The notes: generated by a model not told the origin, from the letters alone. Counted from the stretch's first letter, positions 1 to 8,640 are shown. The stretch is 64,000 nt of DNA from Acidobacteriota bacterium (GCA_003225055.1 QIAU01000154.1:1-64000); one strand, 5' to 3'. Program-made: numbers and translations.

Positions 1-209
1 TGCTTCGAATACCATTCGCGCATCTGATCACGATTAGCGGATTTGAAGAAGACACCGCCGATTCCAAGGATGCGCCCGCGCTGCTCCATTTTGACAGGCG
101 GCTTCGACTTTTCAGGTTGCGGAGATTGCACTTCCTGTCCTCCTTTTGAGCAGGCCGAGATGAGCAACAGCGAGCCGAGCGCAATTGTGCTCCAGGGTAT
201 TGCTTGCAT
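1..209 (-). CDS. VOC-fold lipoprotein, 3' end outside the window
   Basis: The reading frame starts at an ATG at 209 and runs off the left edge, so only about 69 residues are seen. It opens with a lipoprotein signal: a short n-region, a hydrophobic stretch (IALGSLLLISAC) ending in the lipobox ISAC, and a mature protein starting at Cys20. A low-complexity linker follows, then RILGIGGVFFKSANRD and MREWY, the typical first beta-strand and helix of a vicinal-oxygen-chelate (glyoxalase/bleomycin-resistance) domain. I infer a membrane-anchored VOC protein facing the periplasm. VOC proteins are usually cytoplasmic, so the lipid anchor is unusual. Substrate unknown. Two more VOC genes lie within 4 kb. 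Confidence 0.6.
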   Translation of the reverse strand, partial: MQAIPWSTIALGSLLLISACSKGGQEVQSPQPEKSKPPVKMEQRGRILGIGGVFFKSANRDQMREWYSK

Positions 210-254
210 GTGTGGATTATACAAGTTTCGATTCGAATGGAGAAAACGGTTCGC

Positions 255-368
255 TCAAGGTTCGCCGCGATTCACTCTTTCTAGATCGCGCATGAGGTCT
301 CGAACTGGCTTGGCATCGCCCGTATAGAACCAGGCTTGCGGGATCGCAAAGTATCCCAGAGTGCGTGT
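255..368 (-). pseudogene. Unrecognised coding relic, 3' end only
   Basis: An open stretch of 37 codons ends at a TGA at 255-257 and is closed upstream by another TGA at 369-371. The residues (GYFAIPQAWFYTGD, then PVRDLMRDLERV) look like real protein rather than chance translation, with a plausible amphipathic C-terminal helix. No start codon fits. I take it as the tail of a decayed gene, but I do not recognise the family and it may be spurious. Confidence 0.22.
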
Positions 369-434
369 TCATCGGCACGAGGCGCGGATGACTCCTGCAA
401 AACGCCGCAGGCATCCGCAAACCGCGTGTTCACG

Positions 435-911
435 TCAGCCTCGCCGCGCTGCCTCGATGGCAGCGATGTCGATCTTCCTCATCGTCATCATCGCTTCGAA
501 GGCACGCTTTGCCTCACCGCCACCAGCCGCAAGCGCATCGGTTAGCGCGCGCGGGGTGATCTGCCAGGAGAGGCCCCAGCGGTCCTTGCACCAACCGCAC
601 TGGCTTTCCATGCCGCCATTGCCGACAATCGCGTTCCAGTAACGGTCCGTCTCTTCCTGATTCTCCGTCGCGATCTGGAAGGAAAAGGCCTCGGTGTGCC
701 TGAACGCCGGACCGCCGTTGAGACCGAGACAGGGAATGCCCAGGACGGTGAACTCCACCGTTAGCACATCGCCCTTCTTGCCGCCCGGATAGTCACTGGG
801 AGCCTCGTGAACAGCGGTTACTTTACTATCCGGAAAGGTGACGGCGTAGAAGCGCGCCGCCTCATGCGCCTCTTTGTCGAACCAGAGGCAGATCGTGTTT
901 TTGGGTTTCAT
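435..911 (-). CDS. VOC family protein of the PhnB / 3-demethylubiquinone methyltransferase-like type
   Basis: This 158-residue cytoplasmic protein starts NTICLWFDKEAHEAARFY, the usual opening of the PhnB-like VOC subfamily (PF06983). The conserved CGWCKDRWGLSWQ block lies near residue 105, and the acidic PGGKKGDVLTVEF strand is also present. These proteins are full length at about 150-165 residues, so the gene looks intact. Despite the historical family name they are not shown to methylate quinones; the substrate is unknown. The start is the only ATG that keeps the first beta-strand. A weak AAGGACCAC lies upstream. Family assignment is firm, function is not. Confidence 0.85.
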   Translation of the reverse strand: MKPKNTICLWFDKEAHEAARFYAVTFPDSKVTAVHEAPSDYPGGKKGDVLTVEFTVLGIPCLGLNGGPAFRHTEAFSFQIATENQEETDRYWNAIVGNGGMESQCGWCKDRWGLSWQITPRALTDALAAGGGEAKRAFEAMMTMRKIDIAAIEAARRG

Positions 912-1246
912 GTTCGTGTGGTCCTTGTGCTCGATCAGGGCGAAGGCCGCGGTCGTCGCGTCGGTCCGTATCAGTGACCCACCAGTTCATCTGCTGATCT
1001 ACTGCGGCCAACGTCTCAAATTGGTCGCCACCCGTCCTGCCCTTCTAAATCATATCGCTGGCAGGGATCGACTTCGAGATCCGAAGCTATGACAGGCCAA
1101 TTTCCGAATGGTCCCGATGCAGGTTCCTCCTAGGGGTAGATCACGCAAATCGGCGTAGCCTTACCGATCATGCCAGGATAGTCAGCAACCCTTCCCTTAC
1201 CAGAGTCCAGAATAAACGTGGAAAGCGAGTCTGGTTCCAACCATCG
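912..1246. other. 335-base intergenic stretch, no gene seen
   Basis: It separates the divided tails and starts of two leftward genes. I see no convincing coding frame, strong hairpin or repeat. A short open minus-strand stretch near 950-1030 (FETLAAVDQQMNWW) may be a coding remnant but is too short to assign. Confidence 0.5.
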
Positions 1247-3250
1247 TCAACGTTCCTCGAACACGTATTCGTGCTGCGCGTCTCGGATGGTCAACGTCTT
1301 TTTACTTCCAGAACCCACTGTAAACTCAAAACCGCTGGCGCCCGGGACAATGGTAATGAAGGAAATCGTTCCATCGGGATTCTTGCGAGAAGCTACTTCG
1401 CTCTTCCACTCGCCAAAATCAAATATCGTCGAATCACCTAACGTACTGACTCCTATTTCACCGAGTGACGAATTGGCATAGTGCTTGGCGAGCTTACGTG
1501 CTTCGTTCTTATCTGCTGGGATTGTGAGCAGTTTGCGATCGGCGGCAAGACTGGCATAGAAGCTCTTGCCGTCAGCATTGAGCTGGGCATCGGCCTCATG
1601 GCGTCCGTCAAAAAGAACTTCGAGCAACTTACGTCGGATGTGGTTCCGAAGCAACCACCCGGGATCGCCGTCCGTCAGGATGACGGCGCCGACGTTTTGC
1701 TGCGGCAGCCACATCATGTCGCTGTGATATCCGACCAGGTCGCCGCCGTGGTGAACGACCGGCACCCCGTAGGTGGTATCCACCTCCAGGCCCATGCCGT
1801 AGGACACATCTTTGCCGATATAAACCTGGGGAGCGCGCCGTTCGAGCAACGGCTCCTTCGATACATACGTCTTCCCATCCGGGAGCCTGCCTTCTGCAAG
1901 TTCCATAGAAACGTACTTCAACATATCGTGCACGCTGCTCCATGCACCTCCGGCAGGACGTAGAGGTATGACTGCGTCATTGATGGCGGTCAAAGCCTTT
2001 GCGGACTTTCCGTCCACGTCCGGCGAGTGCGGTGAGGCATGATTCCCAGAGAGCGCACGTTTGAAGTCGAACGTTGTGGCATTCATCTGCAACGGATCGA
2101 ATACGTACGACTGCATGGCGCGATCATAAGCAGCGCCGAGTTCCATCTGCGGGTAGAGCACGTAGGCGCCGGTATATCCCGCGGCTGCGGCCATCAGGTT
2201 GGAATATTGGAAGAGCTCACCGAACTTGGAGGTGGGCTGCATGCTCCCGAGGAGAGAGAGCGAGCTTCCGGGAGTGATATTTCCGTATTCGAAGATCCAT
2301 TCCAAATCCTGTCGTGGCATTCCAGTGCAGGCGCAGATCAGGTGTTTGACAAGAACACTCCGCGTTGTCGCGGTATCGCCGAGCCGAAAACTTGGAAGCA
2401 ACGTTGTGACCGCTGTCTGCCAGCTCACACGATGTTCATCGACCAGTTTGGCGAGTAACAGTGTTGTCATCGCCTTGGTGTTCGAGGCCACCATGAACAA
2501 CGTATCGGCGTCGGGCTTTTCACTCGTGCCAAGCTCCTTGGTTCCGAATCCATCAGCGAAGACGATTTTGCCGTCCTGTACTACGCCGAAAGCAACACCA
2601 GGGACTCCTAACACCTTCTGTCCCGACTCGATGAAGCGGACGAGTTCTGCAATGCTTGCTTGATCGAGAGTGTTCGCTTTTTTCCCGGCAAATGACTCGC
2701 GGCTGTAGCCCTTGGGCAGCAAGCGTCCAAAAACGAGCGCCACCTGAGCGCCACGCTTCTCGGCGACCGCATCTGCCAGGTCTTCTATGACTACGTTCCA
2801 ATTCGACCCGGAGTAGCTGACGAGTGCGGCCACTCCTCGTTTCTCGTTAGGCGAGGTCCGGTATTCGTAAACGCGACGCCGGCTCCAACCATCCTGATCG
2901 GACAGATCGTACGTGACCTTGATGGGCCACTTCGCATCGAGCTTGTAAGCCTTCCAAGCTGCGGTCAGCGCTTCATCAGGTCCCGTGGCTTGAACATCGA
3001 CAAGTGCGACCCAGGAGCCTCCCTCCGGCGCTGTGAGGATTGTGGCTGGGCCGTTGACCCGAATCGACCAATCTTTGGGCGCAACGAAAGCATTGCCGAA
3101 AACGGTGGTCTTGGGAGTGTCGGCAGCGAGACGCTCAGCTGCCTGCTCGGGCGCAGCATTTGTAGCTTGCGGAACGGATGAGGTTTGGCTTTGTCCCAAC
3201 ACCAGTATGGAAGTGAGCAGCAAGAGGAGGCCAGCGACAAGGTTCTTCAT
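1247..3250 (-). CDS. Secreted serine beta-lactamase-like hydrolase (class C / PBP4* family)
   Basis: The frame is open from 3337, but the start is placed at the ATG at 3250 because a clean signal peptide (KNLVAGLLLLLTSILVLGQ) begins there; the protein is then 667 residues. Residues of about 30-190 form an extra N-terminal domain of unclear type. The beta-lactamase domain (PF00144) follows, with the Ser-x-x-Lys pair at S256/K259 in VASNTKAMTT, a Tyr-x-Asn in FQYSNLM, and the third motif as HHGGDLVGYH. The C-terminal beta-rich tail resembles DUF3471-type extensions. Such exported enzymes are usually esterases, D-amino peptidases or unassigned hydrolases; antibiotic hydrolysis cannot be inferred. 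It is a single gene on this strand with the nearest VOC gene 348 bases upstream. Confidence 0.85.
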   Translation of the reverse strand: MKNLVAGLLLLLTSILVLGQSQTSSVPQATNAAPEQAAERLAADTPKTTVFGNAFVAPKDWSIRVNGPATILTAPEGGSWVALVDVQATGPDEALTAAWKAYKLDAKWPIKVTYDLSDQDGWSRRRVYEYRTSPNEKRGVAALVSYSGSNWNVVIEDLADAVAEKRGAQVALVFGRLLPKGYSRESFAGKKANTLDQASIAELVRFIESGQKVLGVPGVAFGVVQDGKIVFADGFGTKELGTSEKPDADTLFMVASNTKAMTTLLLAKLVDEHRVSWQTAVTTLLPSFRLGDTATTRSVLVKHLICACTGMPRQDLEWIFEYGNITPGSSLSLLGSMQPTSKFGELFQYSNLMAAAAGYTGAYVLYPQMELGAAYDRAMQSYVFDPLQMNATTFDFKRALSGNHASPHSPDVDGKSAKALTAINDAVIPLRPAGGAWSSVHDMLKYVSMELAEGRLPDGKTYVSKEPLLERRAPQVYIGKDVSYGMGLEVDTTYGVPVVHHGGDLVGYHSDMMWLPQQNVGAVILTDGDPGWLLRNHIRRKLLEVLFDGRHEADAQLNADGKSFYASLAADRKLLTIPADKNEARKLAKHYANSSLGEIGVSTLGDSTIFDFGEWKSEVASRKNPDGTISFITIVPGASGFEFTVGSGSKKTLTIRDAQHEYVFEER

Positions 3251-3598
3251 GGCCTCGGCATCTAACCCCATGCTTGCCAACAATACAAGATGTTTATTCC
3301 AACTCTGTTGCGGGTGGAGTTCATTAAATCGTCTCATATTGCAGCTTTAGGAAGCAGGGCGCCTTCTTTGAGGGAGCAGTGGCCACGGCGCGAGTCAGCA
3401 AGCCAAGGTCGTCAAAATCCTTCTGATGACCTTGGCCTGATTGAGCCATTGATCGGCAAACCTTCCCTTACCGTGTTATGGAAGGTTTGCCCGTCATCCG
3501 ACCGCACCTGGGCGCGAACTTTTCCGAAGCCACTTATGACACTCACTTCGTCGTGCACAGTCCAGAGTAGTATTTGGGGCGGGACAACCGAAACTAGA
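3251..3598. other. 348-base intergenic region with an inverted repeat
   Basis: This region holds the 12-base inverted repeat at 3455-3491. A minus-strand open stretch (about 3418-3590, ending SSEGF) contains protein-like text such as FGKVRAQVRSDDG but lacks a start; it may be a relic. Confidence 0.4.
3455..3491. repeat. 12-bp perfect inverted repeat, GGCAAACCTTCC
   Basis: GGCAAACCTTCC at 3455-3466 is followed after 13 bases by its exact reverse complement at 3480-3491. A third exact copy, in the orientation of the first, lies at 4084-4095. As a result the VOC gene at 3599-3967 sits between oppositely oriented copies of the same 12-mer. There is no T-run, so a simple intrinsic terminator is unlikely. 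Confidence 0.7.
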
Positions 3599-3967
3599 CT
3601 ACAAGTTCGCGCCGAAAGCTAGCAGACGACCATCACAATCCTTCACTACAAACTCACGCGAGTGCCATGGCATGTTGGCAAGTCCGCGCGTGAATTCCAC
3701 GCCTTGAGCTGCATACTCAGCGTAAAGCGCGTCCGCATCTTCGATGAATACGTACGCGTCGAGCAGTTCGTCCGAATATTTGTTGGGGTTGGCTGTGGGA
3801 GGTTCGGCACAGCGGAAGTGAATCGCCTGCTGGTCGCGCGCAACGATGGCGTAAACCGGCGGGTCCTGCCACGTGCCCAAACACTTGAAGCCAAGCCTAG
3901 CTTTGTAATAGGCAAGGGTGCCGGGAATGTCCATGGTGAAGAACAGAGGCGCGATCTGACGAATCAT
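3599..3967 (-). CDS. Glyoxalase/bleomycin-resistance (VOC) family protein
   Basis: This complete 122-residue single-domain VOC protein carries the opening beta-strand with the substrate-side pattern PLFFTMDIPGTLAYY, a middle strand AIHFRC, and the C-terminal signature MPWHSREFVVKDCDGRLLAFG. That signature carries the usual Asp-Gly turn before the last strand. The length is right for a one-domain bleomycin-resistance-like protein, which dimerises to build the active site. Substrate unknown; resistance cannot be inferred. It is monocistronic and flanked by copies of a 12-bp repeat (3480-3491 and 4084-4095). Confidence 0.85.
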   Translation of the reverse strand: MIRQIAPLFFTMDIPGTLAYYKARLGFKCLGTWQDPPVYAIVARDQQAIHFRCAEPPTANPNKYSDELLDAYVFIEDADALYAEYAAQGVEFTRGLANMPWHSREFVVKDCDGRLLAFGANL

Positions 3968-4083
3968 GGGGCAAGTCTACTCTAGAAAGATGCTGGGTGC
4001 CGGCCGCGGGTCAGTGGCTGTTTTCTCCTCCCAGTCGCAAGAACAGCATTCTGGTAACTCGTAAAATTCTGGGGCGGATCGTC

Positions 4084-4095
4084 GGCAAACCTTCC
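4084..4095. repeat. Third copy of the 12-mer GGCAAACCTTCC
   Basis: Exact match to the arm at 3455-3466 and reverse complement of 3480-3491. It lies just past the end of the integrase relic, next to the hairpin at 4105-4127. Confidence 0.6.
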
Positions 4096-4104
4096 ATCAT
4101 TCGA

Positions 4105-4127
4105 AGCCCCAGCTCAAAGCTGGGGCT
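4105..4127 (-). terminator. GC-rich hairpin at the end of the integrase relic
   Basis: AGCCCCAGCT pairs with AGCTGGGGCT around a three-base loop (CAA on the + strand). It overlaps the last codons and the stop of the integrase frame. A T-run is not evident, so it may be a factor-independent terminator remnant, an mRNA-stabilising hairpin, or a recombination-site feature. Confidence 0.4.
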
Positions 4128-4555
4128 CGATGCCGATCCGGTCATTGACCGCGGACTGAATTCGCTGCTTGCAGCCAAGATAGCGTTCCGTGGTTTGTAC
4201 TGACATGTGGCCCAGAAGGAACTGGATCTGCTCTAGTTCTCCTCCCGAAGCGTGGCACAGCCGAGCGCATGTGCGGCGGAGATCGTGAGGCGCCAGTTTA
4301 TCGAAACCGATGGCCTTGGAAGACTCCTGCACGATGTGCCACACCGATTTTTCCGTCATGCCGTCTCCCCATGTCTTCCCAGCCTTGTTGACCCGGCGGA
4401 ACAATTTCCCTCGATCAATAGCGGCTGCATTGAACCACTCTTGCAACTCGCATTTCACCCAGCCAGGGACAGGAACTGTGCGCACATGTCCGGCCTTGCC
4501 CACTAAGTCGCCTATGGCCGCATGATCTTCTCGCTGCTGCAACAAAAATCTCAGG
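4114..4555 (-). pseudogene. Tyrosine recombinase (phage integrase family), C-terminal relic
   Basis: The last 147 residues or so match the catalytic half of a tyrosine recombinase: LVGKAGHVRTVPVP (the beta-hairpin), HDLRRTCARL (the His-x-x-Arg motif), QFLLGHMSVQTTERYLG (the late His and the nucleophilic Tyr). Homology starts abruptly at LLQQRED near 4555; the core-binding domain and first catalytic Arg are gone. The frame continues open to 4740, but that part is the antisense of an amidohydrolase fragment and has no integrase character. This is a 5'-truncated pseudogene, the only sign in the window of an integrative element, and the truncation point is also where an unrelated relic begins. 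Confidence 0.8.
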
Positions 4556-4704
4556 GCTGGGACATGATCAAAATATTTCCCGGTCTGACGCGTGCTGAAT
4601 ACGATGCGATTATGACGACCGCACGACGCATCGGAATGAGGACCGGTGGTCACGTCCCGACTGATGTCGGAGTCGAGCACGCGCTGGAAACAGGCCAGGA
4701 GATC
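4552..4704 (+). pseudogene. Amidohydrolase internal fragment
   Basis: About 50 codons read GWDMIKIFPGLTRAEYDAI, then GMRTGGHVPTDVGVEHALETG. This is the central segment of an imidazolonepropionase-like amidohydrolase, including the Lys-containing strand and the metal-binding GGH. Both ends are missing: it abuts the integrase relic at about 4552 and fades at about 4704. It happens to be in frame with the PQQ dehydrogenase downstream, so that gene can easily be mis-called with 88 extra residues. Confidence 0.7.
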
Positions 4705-4785
4705 CTTGCTGTTTGCCGTCATACGTCCGCAAACAATCATCCGCGCGATGGCTTGGATCGAATTAATCCTGTTAGACTCTCCGGC

Positions 4786-6744
4786 GTGCGAAATAGATCT
4801 TGTAGGTTCAGTCGGCTTTGTCTGCTTCTATTTGCCTCTTGCGTTTTAAGCGCATCGCTCTCGGGACAGACCATTACCGATACGAATTGGCCCTACTATG
4901 GAGGCGATGCCGGTGGAATGCGCTACTCGCACCTGACTCAGGTCAATCCGGAGAACGTGTCGAAGCTCAAAATTGCCTGGGTCTTTCATACCGGCGATGT
5001 GTCAGATGGCAAACATGGAAAACAAAGAAGCGGATTCGAGGCTACGCCAATCCTTGTCGATGGCATCGTGTTCTTCACTACTGGCTTCAACCGAGTTATT
5101 GCGATCAATCCTGAAACCGGAAAACAGCAGTGGGCGTTCGACCCGAAGATCGATCCGACATGGGACTATGGCGATGCTCTGGTGAATCGTGGCGTGGCTA
5201 CGTGGTTAGACGCGGCGCGAAGTGTGGAGACTGGAAGAGCCTGCCGGCGACGCGTTTACGAAGCAACCCTGGACGCACGACTGATTGCACTCGACGCTGC
5301 CACGGGTATGCCGTGTGCTGATTTTGGCGACCGCGGTGAAATATCGCTCCGCAATGTACCGCGGTACATGCCTGGCCGATATCACATGACGTCTCCGCCC
5401 GCTGTTATCGACGACTTGGTAATTGTCGGCTCGGCCATCAACGACAATAACCGGGTGGATATGCCAAGCGGGGTCGTCAGGGCCTTCGATGCTCGCACCG
5501 GGGCCTTGCGCTGGAGCTGGGACCCCATCCAAAACAACAACCCGGCTACCACTGGGAGCACGGGTGCAGCCAGGACATGGCAGACCGGCGCTGGTAATGC
5601 TTGGTCCGTCATGAGTATGGATGCCGAACACGATCTCGTTTTCATTCCAACCGGCAGCGCTAGCCCAGATTACTACGGTGGGATGCGTCCAGGCGATGAT
5701 AGGTGGGCAGATTCGGTCATCGCGTTGCGCGGAAAGACGGGAGAGTTTGTCTGGGGATTTCAGCTGGTTCACCACGATCTTTGGGACTACGACACCGCCT
5801 CTCCACCATTACTCGCGACGCTGCGCCGCGCGGGAAAAAATGTCCCGGTTGTCGTCCAGGGAAACAAGACAGGTTTTCTCTACGTGCTGAACCGCGAGAC
5901 TGGTGTTCCGGTTTTTCCCGTCGAGGAGCGGCCGGTGCCCCAGAGCGACGTGCCTGGAGAACTGACATCGCCGACACAGCCCTTTCCTACAGCACCTCCT
6001 CCATTGGTCCCGCAGAAGTTCTCTGTCGATGCGGTGTGGGGCACGATTCCTCTGGATCACGAAAATTGCGCAAACTGGATTCGTTCGTTTCGCAACGAGG
6101 GCATTTTTACGCCACCCAGCCTGCAAGGCACATTGGTGATCCCTGGAAATATCGGCGGCATGACCTGGAGTGGTTATGCATTTGATCCGGAACGGAATCT
6201 GCTGGTGGTTCCTACAAACAATATTGCCAGCGTGGCAAAACTCATCCCGCGCGAGAAGTTAGAAAGCGCTGCACAGAGCGGTGAGGATGGAGAGTACGCG
6301 CAACAGACAGGAGCTCCATATGGAATGTACCGGCGTTTTCTTCAAGGCTCGTCTGGCCTCCCCTGTACTCCCCCGCCCTGGGGCACGTTGAGCGGCGTCG
6401 ATATGAATCAAGGCACGATTAAATGGCGGGTTCCACTCGGCTCGATGGAATATTTCGGCGGAGGTCATGACTCTGTACCTCCGGGATCCATTGGCTTCGG
6501 CGGTCCGATCGTAACAGCCAGCGGTCTGGTCTTCATCGCCGGTACCTTTGACCCCTATATTCGGGCCTTTGATGTCGAAACCGGAAAAGAACTCTGGAAG
6601 GCACAGCTTCCGGCAAGCGGGAATGCCACGCCGATGACTTACAGTGTGAATGGCAAGCAATATCTTGTCATCGCTGCAGGCGGTCATCCTAAAATCACCG
6701 AGGAAGCCTTGAGTGACTCGCTGGTGGCCTTCGCGCTGCCATAA
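4786..6744 (+). CDS. Secreted PQQ-dependent dehydrogenase (glucose/alcohol dehydrogenase type)
   Basis: An eight-bladed quinoprotein propeller of about 652 residues. The start is placed at GTG 4786, immediately before a signal peptide (RFSRLCLLLFASCVLSASLSG); residues encoded upstream belong to the amidohydrolase relic. The mature protein opens with WPYYGGDAGGMRYSHLTQV, the PQQ-family first blade. Tryptophan-docking blades follow (AINPETGKQQWAFDP; ALDAATGMPC; AFDARTGALRWSW). The GFQLVHHDLWDYDTASPP segment contains the residues that usually contact PQQ and calcium in the membrane glucose dehydrogenase branch. No membrane anchor domain or cytochrome c motif is present, so it is probably periplasmic and passes electrons to a separate acceptor. 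Substrate not determinable. It stands alone. Confidence 0.85.
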   Translation: MRNRSCRFSRLCLLLFASCVLSASLSGQTITDTNWPYYGGDAGGMRYSHLTQVNPENVSKLKIAWVFHTGDVSDGKHGKQRSGFEATPILVDGIVFFTTGFNRVIAINPETGKQQWAFDPKIDPTWDYGDALVNRGVATWLDAARSVETGRACRRRVYEATLDARLIALDAATGMPCADFGDRGEISLRNVPRYMPGRYHMTSPPAVIDDLVIVGSAINDNNRVDMPSGVVRAFDARTGALRWSWDPIQNNNPATTGSTGAARTWQTGAGNAWSVMSMDAEHDLVFIPTGSASPDYYGGMRPGDDRWADSVIALRGKTGEFVWGFQLVHHDLWDYDTASPPLLATLRRAGKNVPVVVQGNKTGFLYVLNRETGVPVFPVEERPVPQSDVPGELTSPTQPFPTAPPPLVPQKFSVDAVWGTIPLDHENCANWIRSFRNEGIFTPPSLQGTLVIPGNIGGMTWSGYAFDPERNLLVVPTNNIASVAKLIPREKLESAAQSGEDGEYAQQTGAPYGMYRRFLQGSSGLPCTPPPWGTLSGVDMNQGTIKWRVPLGSMEYFGGGHDSVPPGSIGFGGPIVTASGLVFIAGTFDPYIRAFDVETGKELWKAQLPASGNATPMTYSVNGKQYLVIAAGGHPKITEEALSDSLVAFALP

Positions 6745-7014
6745 GGCGATGCAATCGCAAACCGGAGAAATGACTCCCGCATGGTCGGCAACCTTGAAAT
6801 TGCCAGAAGCTCCAACTGACGGTTTGCCATCATTCGGACGCAATAACGAAGGAAACGATTTCGGGCGGATTAGGCTGTCCATTCCCGGACAGCTCTTTCC
6901 ACGGGCGCACAGGCTGCATCGGTTTGCCACATCACCTACCCTTCCAGTTGCTCCCTGAAATCAGCAGCTTGTCCGGATTGGCCGTTTGGCCCTCCGTGTG
7001 CATTTCCTCTACCC

Positions 7015-8184
7015 ATGGAAGCCGCAACCATGCCCGAAACGTACCCAGGAGCAGCGCCCACAGGCACCCGCGTGCTGATTGCCGACGATCAGCCGCAAAT
7101 CTTGGAAGCGCTCCAGCTGCTGTTGAAGGGCTGCGGCTTTTCGACCGAAGCCGTCACTCATCCGGCGCGCGTGTTGAGGGCCCTGGAAGCAGCTTCTTTC
7201 GATGCCGTCCTGTTGGACCTGAACTATGCGCGCGATACCACGGCCGGCCAAGAGGGGCTGGAACTGGTGTCGCAGATTCGATCAATGGATAAACTCCTGC
7301 CCGTGGTGGTAATGACTGCCTGGGGCAGCGTGGACCAGGCCGTCGAAGCGATGCGGCGCGGCGCCTCGGATTTTGTGCAGAAGCCCTGGGAGAATCGGCA
7401 GCTCCTCGAAAGATTGCAGAACCAGATGTCGCGGGCACAGGCGCAGCGCCGGGCACAATCACGGCGCGACGACGAGGTTCGGGAAGCGCGCGAGATTCAG
7501 GACAACCTCCTGCCCAAGCAATTGCCAGAGGTAGCGGACTATGAGATGGCTGCGATGACGCGGCCGTTGCGGTTCGTTGGCGGTGACTATTACAACGTGG
7601 TGCGCCTCAGCCCGCGACACACCATGCTCTGCATTGCCGATGTAGCTGGTAAAGGAATGCCGGCGGCGCTGCTAGTGTCAAGCTTCCAGGCAGCGCTGCA
7701 TCCGCTCATCGGGCAGAGGCTAGCGCCATGCGAACTGTGCCAGCGGCTGAATCGCATCCTCTGTGATCTGACGCCGGTAGGCAAATTCATTTCATTTTTT
7801 TATGCAGTGCTCGACAGCCAGGACAAGCGACTCACCTATTGCAATGCCGGGCACAATCCGCCACTCTTGATTCGAGCGGACGGGAGATCGACGGAACTGA
7901 ATGCCGCAGGAGCAGTTTTGGGGCAGTTCCCCGATTGGCGCTATGAACAAAGTGAGGTGCAGATCAGAAGTGGAGACACTCTACTGCTTTTCACCGACGG
8001 GCTGGTCGAGGCCTGTAACCCCGACGAGGAATCGTTTGGCGAAGATAAAGCGGTCTGGACAGTCCAAGAGAATCCCAATTCCAGCGCCGAGGATCTGATG
8101 GCCTTACTGATACGGGCGGCATCGCAGCATTGCGGCGAAGCGTTTCAGGATGACGCCAGCCTCATTGTGTTGAAGGCAATCTAG
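7015..8184 (+). CDS. Response regulator fused to a PP2C-type SpoIIE/RsbU phosphatase
   Basis: The protein has 389 residues. Residues 18-135 are a receiver domain: the acidic pair D24/D25, phospho-acceptor D68 in AVLLDLN, T101 and K123. A coiled-coil-like linker (residues 130-165, Arg/Gln/Glu-rich, ending REIQDNLLPKQLP) leads to a PPM/SpoIIE phosphatase domain. There metal-binding aspartates appear as GGDYYN (D191) and IADVAGKGMPAALL (D209), and as FTDGLVEA and DDASLIV nearer the end. By family, a sensor kinase would phosphorylate the receiver, switching on dephosphorylation of an anti-sigma-factor antagonist (partner switching). No cognate kinase or antagonist is adjacent. The ATG at 7030 is an alternative start, since the first five residues carry no domain. 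Confidence 0.88.
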   Translation: MEAATMPETYPGAAPTGTRVLIADDQPQILEALQLLLKGCGFSTEAVTHPARVLRALEAASFDAVLLDLNYARDTTAGQEGLELVSQIRSMDKLLPVVVMTAWGSVDQAVEAMRRGASDFVQKPWENRQLLERLQNQMSRAQAQRRAQSRRDDEVREAREIQDNLLPKQLPEVADYEMAAMTRPLRFVGGDYYNVVRLSPRHTMLCIADVAGKGMPAALLVSSFQAALHPLIGQRLAPCELCQRLNRILCDLTPVGKFISFFYAVLDSQDKRLTYCNAGHNPPLLIRADGRSTELNAAGAVLGQFPDWRYEQSEVQIRSGDTLLLFTDGLVEACNPDEESFGEDKAVWTVQENPNSSAEDLMALLIRAASQHCGEAFQDDASLIVLKAI

Positions 8185-8288
8185 CTACCTTGAGTCACGT
8201 CGATCGAGCACAAGCGTCTGCGAAGGAAAGTGATAGGTGGAACCGCGTTGTCGCGGCCATTGCTTCGGGCCGCCCAATCGGAGGAAAT

Positions 8289-8581
8289 ATGACTCTTATG
8301 CAGGACCTGCAGTTCGCTCTCCGCATGCTGCGCAAATCTCACGGCCTTACGATTGCCGCGTTTTGACACTGGCCTGGGCAATCGGCGCAAACGCGGTGGT
8401 GTTTAGTGTGATGAATGAATTCATCCTGCGCCCATCGAGTGTGCCGAACGCGAATAGCCTCTATTCGATCCATCATGCAAACGACCCCGACGCGCATCAG
8501 TCGTATCCCGACTATCTCGATCTGCGAGACCGCAACCACAGCTTTGAAGAACACATACGTTGCAAGAAAAAGCCTAAGTAA
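8289..8581 (+). pseudogene. ADOP-family (MacB/FtsX-like) permease, frameshifted 5' remnant
   Basis: A good ribosome site (GGAGGAAAT) precedes ATG 8289. The frame begins TLMQDLQFALRMLRKSHGLTI, the hallmark N-terminus of the acidobacterial duplicated orphan permeases, then meets a stop at about 8363. The adjacent frame continues exactly where expected (LTLAWAIGANAVVFSVMNE, then SYPDYLDLRDRNHSFEE), so one or two bases were lost or gained. After about 90 codons homology stops and the frame ends. Intact ADOPs exceed 800 residues, so over 85 percent is missing. The remains are non-functional. Confidence 0.8.
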
Positions 8582-8640
8582 ATCGTGCCAACCAGTACAC
8601 TTGGCGGCTGAAAAGCAAAGACCACTTTTGACCTTGTAGC

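Noticed and set aside
4105-4127. Hairpin as an IS605 end
   Set aside because: It resembles the IS605 palindromes in shape, but no TnpA or TnpB sequence adjoins it and it overlaps the integrase stop.
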